A DNA stretch of 64,000 bases from NCBI GenBank assembly GCA_011317545.1, contig WUJK01000012.1, positions 1,129,001 to 1,193,000 of the forward strand, read 5' to 3'. The notes under the pieces were generated by a model. It had not been told where the DNA came from. It made no database searches and was given only the letters and a program-made list of their open reading frames with translations. The DNA is from Coniella vitis (lineage: Eukaryota; Ascomycota; Sordariomycetes; Diaporthales; Schizoparmaceae). Both the position numbers and the translations under genes were made by a program. Of this stretch, positions 1 to 11,278 are shown in pieces (the stretch's first letter is position 1; each line of letters begins with the position of its first letter).

Positions 1-3000
1 TACATAGTATACATACTATTAGTACTATGACAGCGGTGGACTATTTTGCCTCTTGACATGACACCTTGCCTATGCGGATACGAGAAGGCCCTGGCCAACG
101 CATTCTCGTTTAACAACAACCTAGACTGCACATACTTTTAAAATAAGCAAGTAAACAGAGACTATGTGATCGTATGCCCCGAGCTTGTCGGCAGAACAAT
201 GCTCCCATTCAGGAAAGCACAGACAGACACATAAAACAAACCGCCGACAGCGGACTAGACACGGAAGACGTTCATGGGTAGGAACCGCGGATGTGTACTA
301 TGCGATGATAACCACTGAGGAATAATGGGGAACCGACGATCTCTCGAGTCGCATCATCCACTTTGTGCTACGACCCTCGTTTCTATTGATCCCCAGCGGA
401 ATGGGGTATATCACTTGGCAGATATATACACGTACAGCAATGGAGGCATGTCGGTAAAGGAAAAGACGTCGCTACCATCTGGATGGGCATATAGCGCCCG
501 ATGATATTGGAAGGCACATGGTGATAAAAGCCGGCCCGAGTCCGGTATCTATACAATAATATTTGAGAATGTCAGTAATAGCACAACACTGTACTACAAA
601 GTATGTACTATAATCGACAGTGCTCTTGCTATAAGGACGCGTATGAGGGATGGCAAGTATATACATAGCAATATGAATCTAGACATACTGTAACAATATG
701 ACGGACAAAGGACATGGCAATCTGAAATACCAACATCATTTGTCTCGCTCCCCTAGCGTGCCACACAGTGTATCAGTAGCCAGATCCCCCATCCCACTTG
801 TCTGGCCAGTAGCAATACGCTATGTCACGACACTGGTCAATTTTGTCCGTCAGTGATGTACAATAGACAGAGTACTCACACAGTGATACCTTCAGTAATT
901 GACCGCCTTGGTGTTGAGCTCAGAACGCCGCTACCTTCGAAAGTCTGTCCAACGTACATAGTATACGTATTGCAGCGTGCTCATGCCATCTGTCAAGAAG
1001 ATGTAATTTATACTGCGGCAAGGTCATACCCAAATCGATGTCCGCAAACTCGGCTCCATCAGCAGCAATCTTTGGGCAGGTCGCCAAGTACATAGAGTTG
1101 CCCAAGCTCTATATTGACTACCTCTAGACAAGCACCGTTTGGTTCAATCAAGGACCTTGTTCGTAGCCTAGATATCATAGTATATCGCGGAACAGGCACC
1201 ATACTATGTGAAGGCGCTGTATGTTAATACCCATGGATGTTGATGGCCTGCATCGGTGTGTGCAGAGGTTACTTCCCATCGAGGTACCTGACCCCTAATG
1301 GCTCCTCTCTGTAGCCACTAGCCCGTTTCGCCTGCAGGTGCCGTAGGTAGGCCAACACTCGGCGCTGACGTTGATGAAAGGCTACTACAGAACCAGGCAA
1401 GGCGCTGTAACCGGGCCGCTGGGAAGTACCTAGGGTATAGGTAGTTGCTCACAGCACTCAGCGCTCTGCTGCAAGGGCGGGAGTCTGCACACACGGCATC
1501 TGGGGGGGCTGGCTTCATATCAAGCTACGTACCACTGCCGCTTGCCCAAGTTTGTGCTAGCGCAGACCAGGCATGCTTGGCTGGACCCTGTTCCATGCGC
1601 TTACTATGTACAAGTGCGTCTTCTCGCGCTTTCCTCCAATGTAGACTGCTGTTTCTGCCACTTGGGGCTCCAGGCATGCTGCTGCTGCACATGGGCAAAG
1701 TGCGTGTACCACCTACCTGGCCGCGCTGGTACAGTACTATGTAGCCTTTGGGTGGATGTCCCCTTTTACCCCCCCAATCCTCGTCTTTCCCATTCCCCTT
1801 CTCTGATTGCTTGTTCTCCTCCTTCACTCTCCTCCTCTACCTCTCGACCGACCCTTCGTCAAATCCTCCCGTACCGCATCCCTTTCCTTGTCATTGCCTC
1901 CTTTTCGCGCATCATCGCCTCGTTTTTTTCTTTCTTGTGTCTTCTTGTGTGTTTCGTGCCTTCTTCTTTCTTCTTTTCCTTCTCTTTGGCCCATTTGTTT
2001 GTCCTTGATTTGGCTTGCTGTCATCTGCTCTGGCACGGTGGGCCTGAAATCTCCTTGAGAATCTCTCACTGGACTAAGATCTGCGCATTGAGCCTTGTTC
2101 GCTGGTGCTGTGCAATACATTACCAATCTACTCCGGGACTGCGCTGCGCTGTGCTTGTGGCACGTCCTCTCTGTTGACGCTCTCTTCCTCACCGACCACC
2201 ACAACGCCAACCCTTCGGTTTTCGGGTCCATCAACACTAGCAACACCATCGCCGCCGCCGCCGCCGCCCGCCGCAATCGCCGCCTTCATTCGACTCGGCG
2301 TCTTCAGGTCTTCAGATAAGACCCGCCCATAAACAGTACGACGTGCTTGGGAGGCAATTTTCCATTCATCTCTTCTCCTTCTCTTATCTCTGTTGCCCAG
2401 CTTCGTTTCTTTCTTGTCGTCTTGTTCGATCGTCCAGCGCTGCTCCAGCAATCATTCAGTCTGGTCCACCCTGCTTTACATCGTTATCGCAACGCATTGT
2501 CTCTTTTCATTTTGTTTTGCGAGCTTGTTCACTTGTTGGTCAACTGCGCCTTGGATTGTCTCGTTCCCGTCTCGGCATCTCTTTTTCTAGCGACCGTCCT
2601 CCGCGTACGCACCTGCCCTTAGCCCGCTCGATCGGCACGGAAGAAAAAAGTACAAGACACGCCGCGATTTACGACATCCCTCACATTCTCGTGCTTGGCT
2701 CGATACAGCTGTCCCACACCTCAAAGGCGCCTTCTGACCCTCGGGACTACATGTACTAGCTGCAGTCTTTGTTCGCCAGGTAATCGGTTGAGACTATCGA
2801 TTGTCTAATCAATTGTGCCAACCTATCTGTGCTGAATCGGTGAGGCTATCCTCGGATCGCTACCCTCTGCAGGACTTTGCTGGTAACTGGATCTGAACGA
2901 CTTTGCCCTGAATGCATACATACACGTACACATGGTCACAATCCCTTTGGCCATCTTTGGCGGCTCTTCCCTCCGTCTACACCGACCATTTTGATTTCCG

Positions 3001-3317
3001 TTGCCTTGCTGCATTGTCGCTTCCTGAGAAGTCTCCCAAGTCATAAGGCGTGTCAACAAACCGACCCGTTCCCCAAACCCAACCTTGTTTCCAAGGTCTA
3101 GTGCACTCTCCTCTGGCGGTTCGGATCTTTATTTTCTGGTTTCACAAGTTTCCAACGTTAACGCGAGAATGGTGCACTAACATTACTTGTTTGCAGCCTT
3201 CTCCGAACAAATACCTTGATCGAAATTTACGAAATTGCCCTCGAGTGACGAAGCCTTTCCTTCGTTCTTTTACACAGAGCCCCCGAGGCTCTGGACAATT
3301 GCTCCTGATACCTGACG
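1..3317. other. Non-coding stretch and long 5' leader upstream of BNI4
   Basis: I see no gene here. Open frames are short, overlap on both strands and resemble nothing known. Positions 1-1740 carry several copies of a short TACATAGTA/TACTATGTA-like motif. From about 1745 to 3317 the plus strand is pyrimidine-rich, as fungal promoters and 5' leaders often are. A possible 5'-UTR intron runs from GTAATC at 2780 to TGCAG at 2872, but nothing confirms it. The transcription start of BNI4 cannot be placed by eye. Confidence 0.6.
2251..2268. repeat. (GCC)6 microsatellite
   Basis: Six perfect GCC units are followed by further degenerate GCC triplets to about 2285. They lie in the pyrimidine-rich region upstream of BNI4, probably in its promoter or 5' leader. 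Confidence 0.85.
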
Positions 3318-5989
3318 ATGGCAGCTTCGGTCCAAATGCTATCACAACAGTCAGGTACCATCACAATGCTTCAGACAAGGAACGGCTCTGGCCCGGGCAT
3401 GATGCCTGCCCAAGCACAGCCGAATCAACAATATAGTGGCACTCAGCAACAAAGAAATACCTACCATGGCATGGCTGCGGGATCGAATGGCCCAATGACT
3501 TATCGTGGAGCTGCTGCACCGATACAACCTTATGCGTTCACCGCAACACCCAGCCTGAACCCGGCCGGCCAATGGCAACCATACCCACCATATCGCGCCT
3601 CTTCCTCCTCGGCAGTGCCTACCGTTCAGTCTCTTGACCAGAACAACGGCTACCCACGTGTGCGGCATGCCAACAATATGTCTCTACCTTCTTTACCGAC
3701 AAATATGATGCCTGGAGTCTCCCGCGATGATTCCGCTCTTCCAGCATCAACGCGGAGAAACAGCGGCAATTCAAGACCTCAATCTGCCTACTTTGCTAGC
3801 TCGACCGTCCAGACCTCGTTCGCCTCAGCATCTCCTTCCAAGAACCAACCAGACCGATACCGACGACCCGCTTTGAAAGGCCGCGAATCGAGTCCTGCTG
3901 CGGCGCCAAGTCAGTCCCAGGGTTCTGCAGCACCATCAGGCTCAGGTATGGCAGCAGTGAACCATTTGTACACACCGCCAGCCAATCCAGGTAGAGAAAG
4001 ACGGCCCAGCCCATCAAATGCTAGCCGACCAAATAGCTTTTACGCAAAAGTCCCAGGCTCAGTTGATGATATGCAGCTGAGCAGAGACTTTGAGGATACA
4101 AAGAGATTCCGCCGACGCAGCATGCCCACACTAGAGGCTCATGACATGCCCAAGTCGTTGGCAGCACTGGACCTTAAGAGGCCAGAAATTTCGATTCATC
4201 ATGACCATACGCCCATTAAAGGCGCCCCCGAAAAGGACCAGAACAAGACTGCCAGGCTAGTCCCAGGCAACGCCTCCGCCAGAAATGGCAGTTCCGAAAG
4301 TCTAGTATCTAGCCGCAGTACCAATTCTAGACCTTCATCGGTAAGCTATTTTCACTCTCTTGTCCATCCCGCATGAATTGTCCAATCACGACACATGCAA
4401 TGCACTTCAGGTATTTTTGGAACACGGGTCGCGTATGCTGATCAATACCCCGTTCAGTCCACCAACCGCAACAGTGTTCAAAGCTCTACGGGATACCCCG
4501 CCCAGGTTTCGAGTCCTCCCGACCAAGCATCGCAAGATGGTGCAAAGCAGCTCAATGTTCCGCCCAGGGCATCATCTTCTGAGGCTTCCAAACGCCTCAA
4601 TCATCCGTCTCCACTGTCCAAGCCGATGACCATGGATTCGGAAAGCGGGAAGAAAACGCCTGCAGCTGAAAATGCTGAATCGGAGGGCAAGCCTGGCTCT
4701 GCAGAGCCCACAGCGCCTTCTCGCACTTTTGATAGTCCTGCTGCCAAACAGTTGGCTGCTATCAATCAAAAGGGAGGTAAGCTGAAGAGCAAGACCTCGA
4801 GATTGCGCCGAGCATTGTCCTTTGGTAGTGCTGCTGAATTCCGAAAGGCTGGTGATGCGACCAAAGACATTAGCGATCTGAGATCACAAGACGCAAATGA
4901 AGAACTTGATCCCGAACAAATCCGCATTGCTGAACAGCAAGAGGCGGCAGGATTGGGGCACAATATTTATGCCGGCTCTCGGGTGTTTGCAGGCTCGACA
5001 GATAACATCTCCATTTCGTCTACCGCCTCGTCTGCGTCGATTATGATTCGCAAGATGGGCCGTGGGATGAAGAAGGGCGGTCGTTCTCTGGCTGGCCTCT
5101 TCCGCCCAAAATCAATGATTGGAGTGCCTTCAACGGACAGTCCAGAAGCCAGCCAGGCCGCAGTGTCAATGGTCACTGTGGAGGCTGAGCGAGAACGTGT
5201 CAACGTCAACGCTGATCCAAACCCCGAGAATGGTGGTGGCACTGGTTATCCACGACTTGAGAGAAATTCGCTTGACGCTTCTACTGCTGCAGGCCGTTCG
5301 AGTCCCGAGCGCTTGGGAAGTTCAGGTACCGACAACTCAAACTCGAGAAAGAGCATTGTCGGTGGCGATAGAGAGAGAGCCGAGGTCCTTGCTGCTGTGC
5401 GCAAGGGAATATTGAAGCGTAAGTCCTTGCGCCTAATGCTCATATATACTGATTCGGATTGCTAATTGGTTCTTGTGTGATTAGACACCAATGGCTCCTC
5501 TACCCCTTCGCCCAAGCCTACTGAAAGAGGCTCTGCATTCGAGCTGCCGCCTGTGCCGACTGTTTCCGATTCGCCGATTTCGAGCGCTCCTAGCACGCCC
5601 AATGACGATGCCAGCCAAAAGAGGAGCGAGGCCACTGTCACCATTGGTAACGAAGATTACTTCATGACAGCTTTGCGGCTCCGCCAAGACACCAAGAGTG
5701 CTCCAGGAACTCCCTCTGGACAGAAGCGAAACGCAACTTTCAGCCCGCGGATCGTATTTCATGACACGTGGACGGGCCAGGAGTATGACCGCCGCTCTGA
5801 GATTGCAACTTGCAACCGCCTCACCCCAATGCTTGCTCAGCAAATCAAGGAGGAGCTTAACACTTTCAAAATGGTAAGTTGCTGTATTTGTCTGACCAAT
5901 AGGGTACCTCTTCTCAGGACGCGACGGCTAATTTGCAGCAGGAAATGGAAGTCCACGAGAGCTCCAAGATCTACACTCATTTCTTCTGA
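3318..5989 (+). CDS. BNI4: BNI4-like scaffold protein (septin / chitin synthase, PP1-binding)
   Basis: Four exons give 806 residues: 3318-4340, 4458-5418, 5485-5873, 5942-5989. Introns are GTAAGC..TTCAG (117 bases, branch GCTGAT), GTAAGT..TTAG (66) and GTAAGT..CAG (68). The product is mostly low-complexity Ser/Pro/Asn-rich, as in fungal Bni4. Two blocks look conserved: a middle block with EQQEAAGLG...STDNISISSTASSAS and a GLFRPKS motif, and the C-terminus at residues 750-806. The C-terminal block starts with RIVF, which fits the RVxF docking motif for protein phosphatase 1 (Glc7), followed by EYDRRSEIATCNRLTP and ending HFF. In yeast, Bni4 tethers chitin synthase III activity to septins at the bud neck; the role here is by family. 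The first intron acceptor at 4457 is chosen because nearer AGs break frame. The last acceptor is a tandem CAGCAG; I use the second because it gives the conserved KMEMEVHE join. Confidence 0.88.
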
Positions 5990-7506
5990 CAATGACAGAA
6001 TCCGGCGGAAAGTTTACTCTCCTAAGCGACCGCACTTGGAGGGCTCCCAAACACCGTCGTGTATCTGATTTGTTTTTTCTCTGTCGGCGTTTCGGGACTG
6101 CATCGTAAGGTGTCGAGGCGTTCCTTTGAGACAATTTACCGTCTGCGGCGACACATGGAATGATGCTACATATTCTCGAGGCAGTCGACCTGCAGCTAGG
6201 CTCGCCCAAGAACTTATCTAGTCACTTGCTGGCGCGCCGACAGCCAATCCCGATAACTCAAAGGGCACGGGCAGAAGGCGGTGGACAGAATACTTTTGTC
6301 TAGATGGGCGGACAGGCAGCGAAAAATTTGCGCGAATACGCAAAGATACGACCATTTATTAATCATCAGCATGACCTCTGGAAGGTGGGCGTGGCCTTTC
6401 TGGCTCGAAACGTGGGCATCGTTTGTTTTGTGTGTTCATCGTCATTTTCTTACTCTCTCATTGTTGCATTTGTCGTTTCTTTTCTTTGGGAAGACATACT
6501 ATTCATATGTTACACATGTCGAAGGTCACTGCATCCGAGAGACACAACAGTTGGTTTGCGATCTAAGAAGCATCAGGAAAGGTTTATTAAATTCAGTCAT
6601 GGTCTCCTGCTCAGTTCCTGCGGCTCGGTTGTGCCTAGATAGCCAGAAAAACATGCGGCATCCCCGTACGTTTTTGCGGGACTTGTAACCACTTTGATTT
6701 ACATTTTACAGCGGTGCACTGCTATCCTCTAGGCCAGGGCCTCGTGCACAATAGTATCGCGATGTGCCTTTTTGATGCTCTTTCCACTCTCCTCCTCCTG
6801 AAGACGATACCAGAGACTACCGGAGCTCCGCCCATGTTTACTATTACTGTAATTTGGGATGATGAGCGCCTCGATTTAAAATACGAAGTGGAGCCAATAA
6901 TTCGCCTGTAATAGGTACGCGGCAATCCAGAAATATAGCATGATTTCCGGGTACGGTGGGGCTGGAGAGATATGGGGAGTAGTACTATGTACTTTGCAGT
7001 TGCGGGACGGGCTGGTACTCTGCTAAGATTTGATGTATTCCGTACTTGCCCGACCCACCTACATAGTACACTCCGGCGGGGATTACGACTCGCTTCCCTA
7101 TTGAGAAGGCGGTCAAGAAGCTGTGACGACAGCTGCGAGGTACGTACCTTTGCTGACACAAGGCTTTGCTTATCTTATCGCTTCGAGCAAGGCTGAGAGC
7201 AAATTGTAACCCGTGGGTAAAAGTTCTGGCTTGACGGGCAATGCACCCACGTTATCCTTTTTTTTTTCTATGTAATACTACCGCCTCAACGAGTGTTTCA
7301 ACATTCTTTCCTGATACTTCGCGATCGATACTCTCCGCTTCTAGTAATCTCTCCTCAATTGCTACCACAGCGTTCTCTTCACTCTGGAGGCTGTCATTAG
7401 GCGGGCTGGATTCCGCAGGCCTGCGGTCCTGTGCTCGAGGAATAGAGCATTTGCGACGACTCCAATCTTCCTGGTGACTACGGGGACCAAGACCCTACAC
7501 CCAGCC
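5990..7506. other. Intergenic region between BNI4 and DUS1
   Basis: No gene is supported. The first part is probably BNI4 3' UTR. Two GTACTATGTAC-like motifs occur near 6980 and 7058. From about 7255 to 7490 the plus strand is pyrimidine-rich with a T-run at 7259-7268, a plausible DUS1 promoter/leader. Short open frames here look like chance. Confidence 0.6.
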
Positions 7507-9501
7507 ATGGCGTCTCCGGTGGTCCCAGCAGTGGTCTCAGCAGGGACAGTCAAGCCGACTAAGCTGCACGGCCGCGCATTCTACGAGAGCATTGGGAGCC
7601 CAAAGTACATTGTTGCGCCCATGGTCGATCAGTCCGAATTTGTAGGTTGAATCCTGGTGCCTGTGACCACATCCAATGCTCCATGTCGCTGATCAGATCT
7701 GCTGTGCTGTGCCGATTTCTAGGCATGGCGGATGCTCACACGCTCCTTTATGCCCGAGTCGGAGCGCGGCTCTGTCCTCGCCTACTCACCCATGTTTCAC
7801 GCACGTCTGTTTGCCGACAGCCAGAAATACCGCGACTCGCACTTTCAGCCAACCAAGGCTGCAATACTACCTAGCTCGGTCGAGTATAACCCCACGAGTA
7901 CCTCCCAGACCACCGAAGCCGATAGCGACGCCGCCGCCGCCGCCGCCGCCAAAACGCCCTACCTCGACGGAAATGCGGCCATTGACCGCCCGCTCTTTGT
8001 GCAATTTTGTGCCAACGACCCACAGGCGCTTTTGGCCGCGGCACAAGTCGTCGCGCCCTACTGCGATGCCGTCGACCTGAACTTTGGTTGTCCACAGGGC
8101 ATTGCGCGCAAGGGCCATTACGGCGCCTTCTTGCAAGAAGACCAAGCGCTCATCCACAGCCTCGTCAAGATCCTGCACGAAAACCTATCAATCCCCGTGA
8201 CGGCCAAGATACGTATTCTCGAGACAAAGGAGGCTACGTTGGCGTACGCGCGCAACGTCTTATCAGCCGGCGCGAGCATTTTGACGGTACACGGGCGGCG
8301 GCGCGAGCAAAAGGGCCACCTGACAGGGCTGGCTGACTGGGAGTATATCCGCTACTTGCGGGATAATTTGCCCAAAGAGACGGTCCTTTTCGCGAATGGA
8401 AATATCCTTCAGTACGGCGACCTGCAGCGGTGTCTGGACGCGACGGGCGCAGATGGTATCATGTCCGCTGAGGGGAACCTGTCTGATCCGGGCCTGTTTG
8501 CTCCGCCAGAGGCCAAGGAGGCTGCTGGGCGGGAGTACTGGCGGGGCAAGGACGGAAAGGGAGGCTGGCGCGTTGATGCGGTAGTCAGGCGCTACCTCGA
8601 TATCATGCATCGTTATGTGGTTGGCCAGGAGCCGCCCGCTAGAAGACCGCTTTTCGTACCGGGCGATGATGAGACGTGGCTACGAGAGGCAGAGGCTAAA
8701 GACGACGAGGCACAGGAACCTGCGCGAAAGAAGCGAAGAAAGGACGGCAATGGTGGAGGTGGGGGTGGCAATGGTAACAGAGGGCCCAAGATGACCTCTG
8801 TCACGGCCGGTCCGAATTTCGTTGCTATGCAAGCGCATCTCTTCCACCTACTACGGCATTTTGTCACCAAGCACCACGATGTAAGAGACGTCTTGGCCAA
8901 GTCGAGGCTCGGCGACATCTCGATATACGAGAGGATTCTGGAGCTGGTGGAGCGTAAAGTCGCAGAGGGACTTTTAGAGTACGAGCGCACCGGCGGCAAG
9001 AGCGTTGAAGGTGACGAGGCCAAGAACGGAGCCTATGACAAGGGCTCGAGGGCGGACGGCGGCGTTGGTGACGTTGCACCTGCGGCTGTGGCTGATGTCG
9101 AGATTTCAGCTATCAATGGAGCGGCTACTGAGGCACATAGTGCTGGTGCAGAAGAAGAGGAGATGATAAAAGACGACCCAGACAGCTCGGTGGCGACTAT
9201 CAAAAGGTGCAAGCGGCCATGGTGGGTGGCGCAGCCGATCATTCGGCCGATGCCCAAGGAGGCCATGGCCAAGGGCGCCATCTCGCTGAGCAAAAAGGAC
9301 AAGCAGAAGTTGGCAGAGGAAGGGGCGGCGCTCAAAACACCCGGTGGTACACCCGAGTCCCAAGCTACGCCTACCCCTGTGAGTCTTGAGCAGGTCAGCG
9401 GCAACGTGAATGGCATTGGCGATGAGGCCAAGACCCAGGAGACTACCGAGGCACTGGATAAGGCAACAAGCTATCCTGATAGTGGTTTGGTGTCAGGATA
9501 G
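7507..9501 (+). CDS. DUS1: tRNA-dihydrouridine synthase, DUS1 type
   Basis: Two exons, 7507-7641 and 7723-9501, separated by an 81-base GTAGGT..CTAG intron, give 637 residues. This flavoenzyme reduces uridine to dihydrouridine in the D-loop of cytoplasmic tRNAs using FMN and NAD(P)H. Visible signatures are YIVAPMVDQSE near residue 34, FVQFCANDPQ, the NFGCPQGIARKG block whose Cys168 is the conserved catalytic cysteine, VTAKIR, LTVHGR and ANGNI. The splice rejoins the conserved SEFAWRMLTR stretch, which fixes the intron. Compared with yeast Dus1 there is an insertion containing a poly-Ala run encoded by GCC repeats (about 7930-7950) and a long acidic/basic C-terminal extension with a KKRRK patch and a glycine run. 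That extension looks like the linker of filamentous-fungus orthologues and probably does not affect catalysis. The ATG at 7507 is the first that leads in frame into the FMN-binding start of the domain. Confidence 0.93.
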
Positions 9502-10549
9502 TTCCATGAGAGCCTTGGAATTGATAGTTTCTTCGTTGGTCTTGTCTCTCGGTGGTTTCGACACGATTTGAAAACCGCCTATGATCTGCTACGGAGGGGA
9601 CCATTCGATGGAGCAGCTGCGGAGAGTAGACGCGTCAATGCAGCCAAGCACTGATGAATTGTCCCTATTGAGGAAGACGTTCTTCTCCCAAGTCGTCCCG
9701 TGAAGCGGTCCTTGAAAGGCCGACGCATGCTCCCGGGGGGGGGGGGCTTGAGTTTCATGGACTGGTCACAGAGACCATGCCACTGCGAACCTTGGATGAC
9801 TCTAGACACTCTCTCGCCACTAGTCTGTTCGTGCTCGAGCGCTATTACATGGCTTTCAGATAAAATGAATCTGCTGTTCCCCGTACATACTCGGCGTATC
9901 GGCCGATGAATTGAGATGATACACAACTTCTCTCTTGTTGGTCTCCGCGCTCGTCTAAGGTATACAATGCATGGACTCGCATGTCCTGCCCATTCCACAG
10001 CAGGCGGTTCTACCAAGGATCAAATTAAGCGCCTTGTCTTGTTGGGAGGGTGGGGAGATGGAGAACACGCTGGAGACGGTGAAGGGTTCGTAGATGTAGT
10101 ACTAGGGAGGCCCGACCTTGGGTTGGGTTGCTCTAGGGACGAGTTGGGCAGGTTTGCCGAAGCAGAAAAAGGCGTTGATACGGCCGTCCTAGAGGGTGGC
10201 GGGGAGTCCGAGGACCAGGGACGTGAGAAAGAAGGCTGCCAGCGCGCGCTGAAATGTCGCTTGTAGTCATGGAGAATAGTGCTCTTGATCGTGAGATGAA
10301 GCTGCAGATAAGCTAAGACGGCCAAAGTGATGCTGAAGCCAAATTGTTGACGACGGGCTGTATTAGGTACGGCGGTTTGCTGTCCAGGAGCCGAGCCAAG
10401 CTATTCTCTCGTCTTCAGATTTCCCCTTGTATGCTCACGCTCTAGGCATATATAGCACTAGGATATATTTCGCAAATCTGGCTGAGATGCTATGCAGTCT
10501 GAGCTGGTATGGTTCTGCCCGTGATTGAAGCGTCCTTGTTTAAAAAGAA

Positions 10550-10592
10550 AAAATTAAAAATAATAATAATAATAATAAAATAATAAAAAAAA
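10550..10592. repeat. A-rich / (TAA)n microsatellite
   Basis: About seven TAA units sit inside a longer A-rich run. It lies in the DUS1-transporter intergenic region. Confidence 0.85.
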
Positions 10593-10898
10593 GGTCAGTT
10601 CATTCATATTTACCGGGAAGAGGGCGTCTTGTCGTGCAAGATCTTGTTCAGTATCCCCTTGCTGTAGGCCAATTAAGCTTGTACTTATAATGGAAGCACT
10701 TAGATCCACGCTCGATCATGAAACCTGTTTTACAACAGCCTGCAATGCATCATTTGATGGATGTCAAAGCATCCAGCCTGTTTTCTCCTGTGAAAGCGAC
10801 CGTAGCCGCTCATTTAGCCCTCTTGGCACCGACTGCCGCGATGCTGTTGGTGTCCTGAGAGTAATGAGCGAGTATATGTGGAAGGAGGTTTCTTTTGG

Positions 10899-10927
10899 GG
10901 AGAGAGAGAGAGAGAGAGAGAGAGAGA
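10899..10927. repeat. (GA)n microsatellite
   Basis: About fourteen perfect GA units preceded by GGGG, intergenic. Confidence 0.9.
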
Positions 10928-11278
10928 CGGGGAGAGAACTTGTGTAGCTTTCAGTGAGGTGGCCAAACCATCTTCTTGGATATGGGATCGAGACGCCTTC
11001 ACTCGGGCCATCATTTAGACACTTCAGTTGAGAACTCGACATAATTTGTAGCACAATTTAGACAAATGCTTGCCTGAGACAGTCTAGCCAGACTCCCGCT
11101 CGTCACACATAACGCACATCAAGATAGCAATACATGCTTAAAAACACTCAACTTCACACCCATAGCATGCAGTTACCGATGTCTCCCGTCTAATTCTCGC
11201 AGCATCGACTTCGTCATGGTTTCGAAACCTTGGCGACATGTCTACTCTACTTTACTCTGTGGTCCGCCCGTCGATATC

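Larger units (their letters stand above)
9502..11278. other. Convergent intergenic region between DUS1 and the sucrose transporter
   Basis: No gene is supported. The minus-strand frame at 10020-10325 (101 residues) and its neighbour at 9579-10016 lack recognisable motifs. On the minus strand around 10150-10370, short hydrophobic stretches appear in more than one frame (for example GFSITLAVLAYLQL), so an eroded membrane-protein fragment is possible. There is a run of ten G at about 9738-9747. The rest is probably 3' UTR of the two convergent genes. Confidence 0.5.

Noticed and set aside
1542..2177. 211-residue plus-strand frame
   Set aside because: Low-complexity translation of a pyrimidine-rich leader, rich in Ser/Phe/Leu/Cys, with competing frames.
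4411..4457. Nearest acceptor (after 4410) for BNI4 intron 1
   Set aside because: It shifts the frame and runs into a stop at 4629; the acceptor at 4457 keeps frame and has a good branch site.
10020..10325. 101-residue minus-strand frame as a gene
   Set aside because: Ser/Pro-rich with no motif; hydrophobic pieces are split between frames, so at best a relic.
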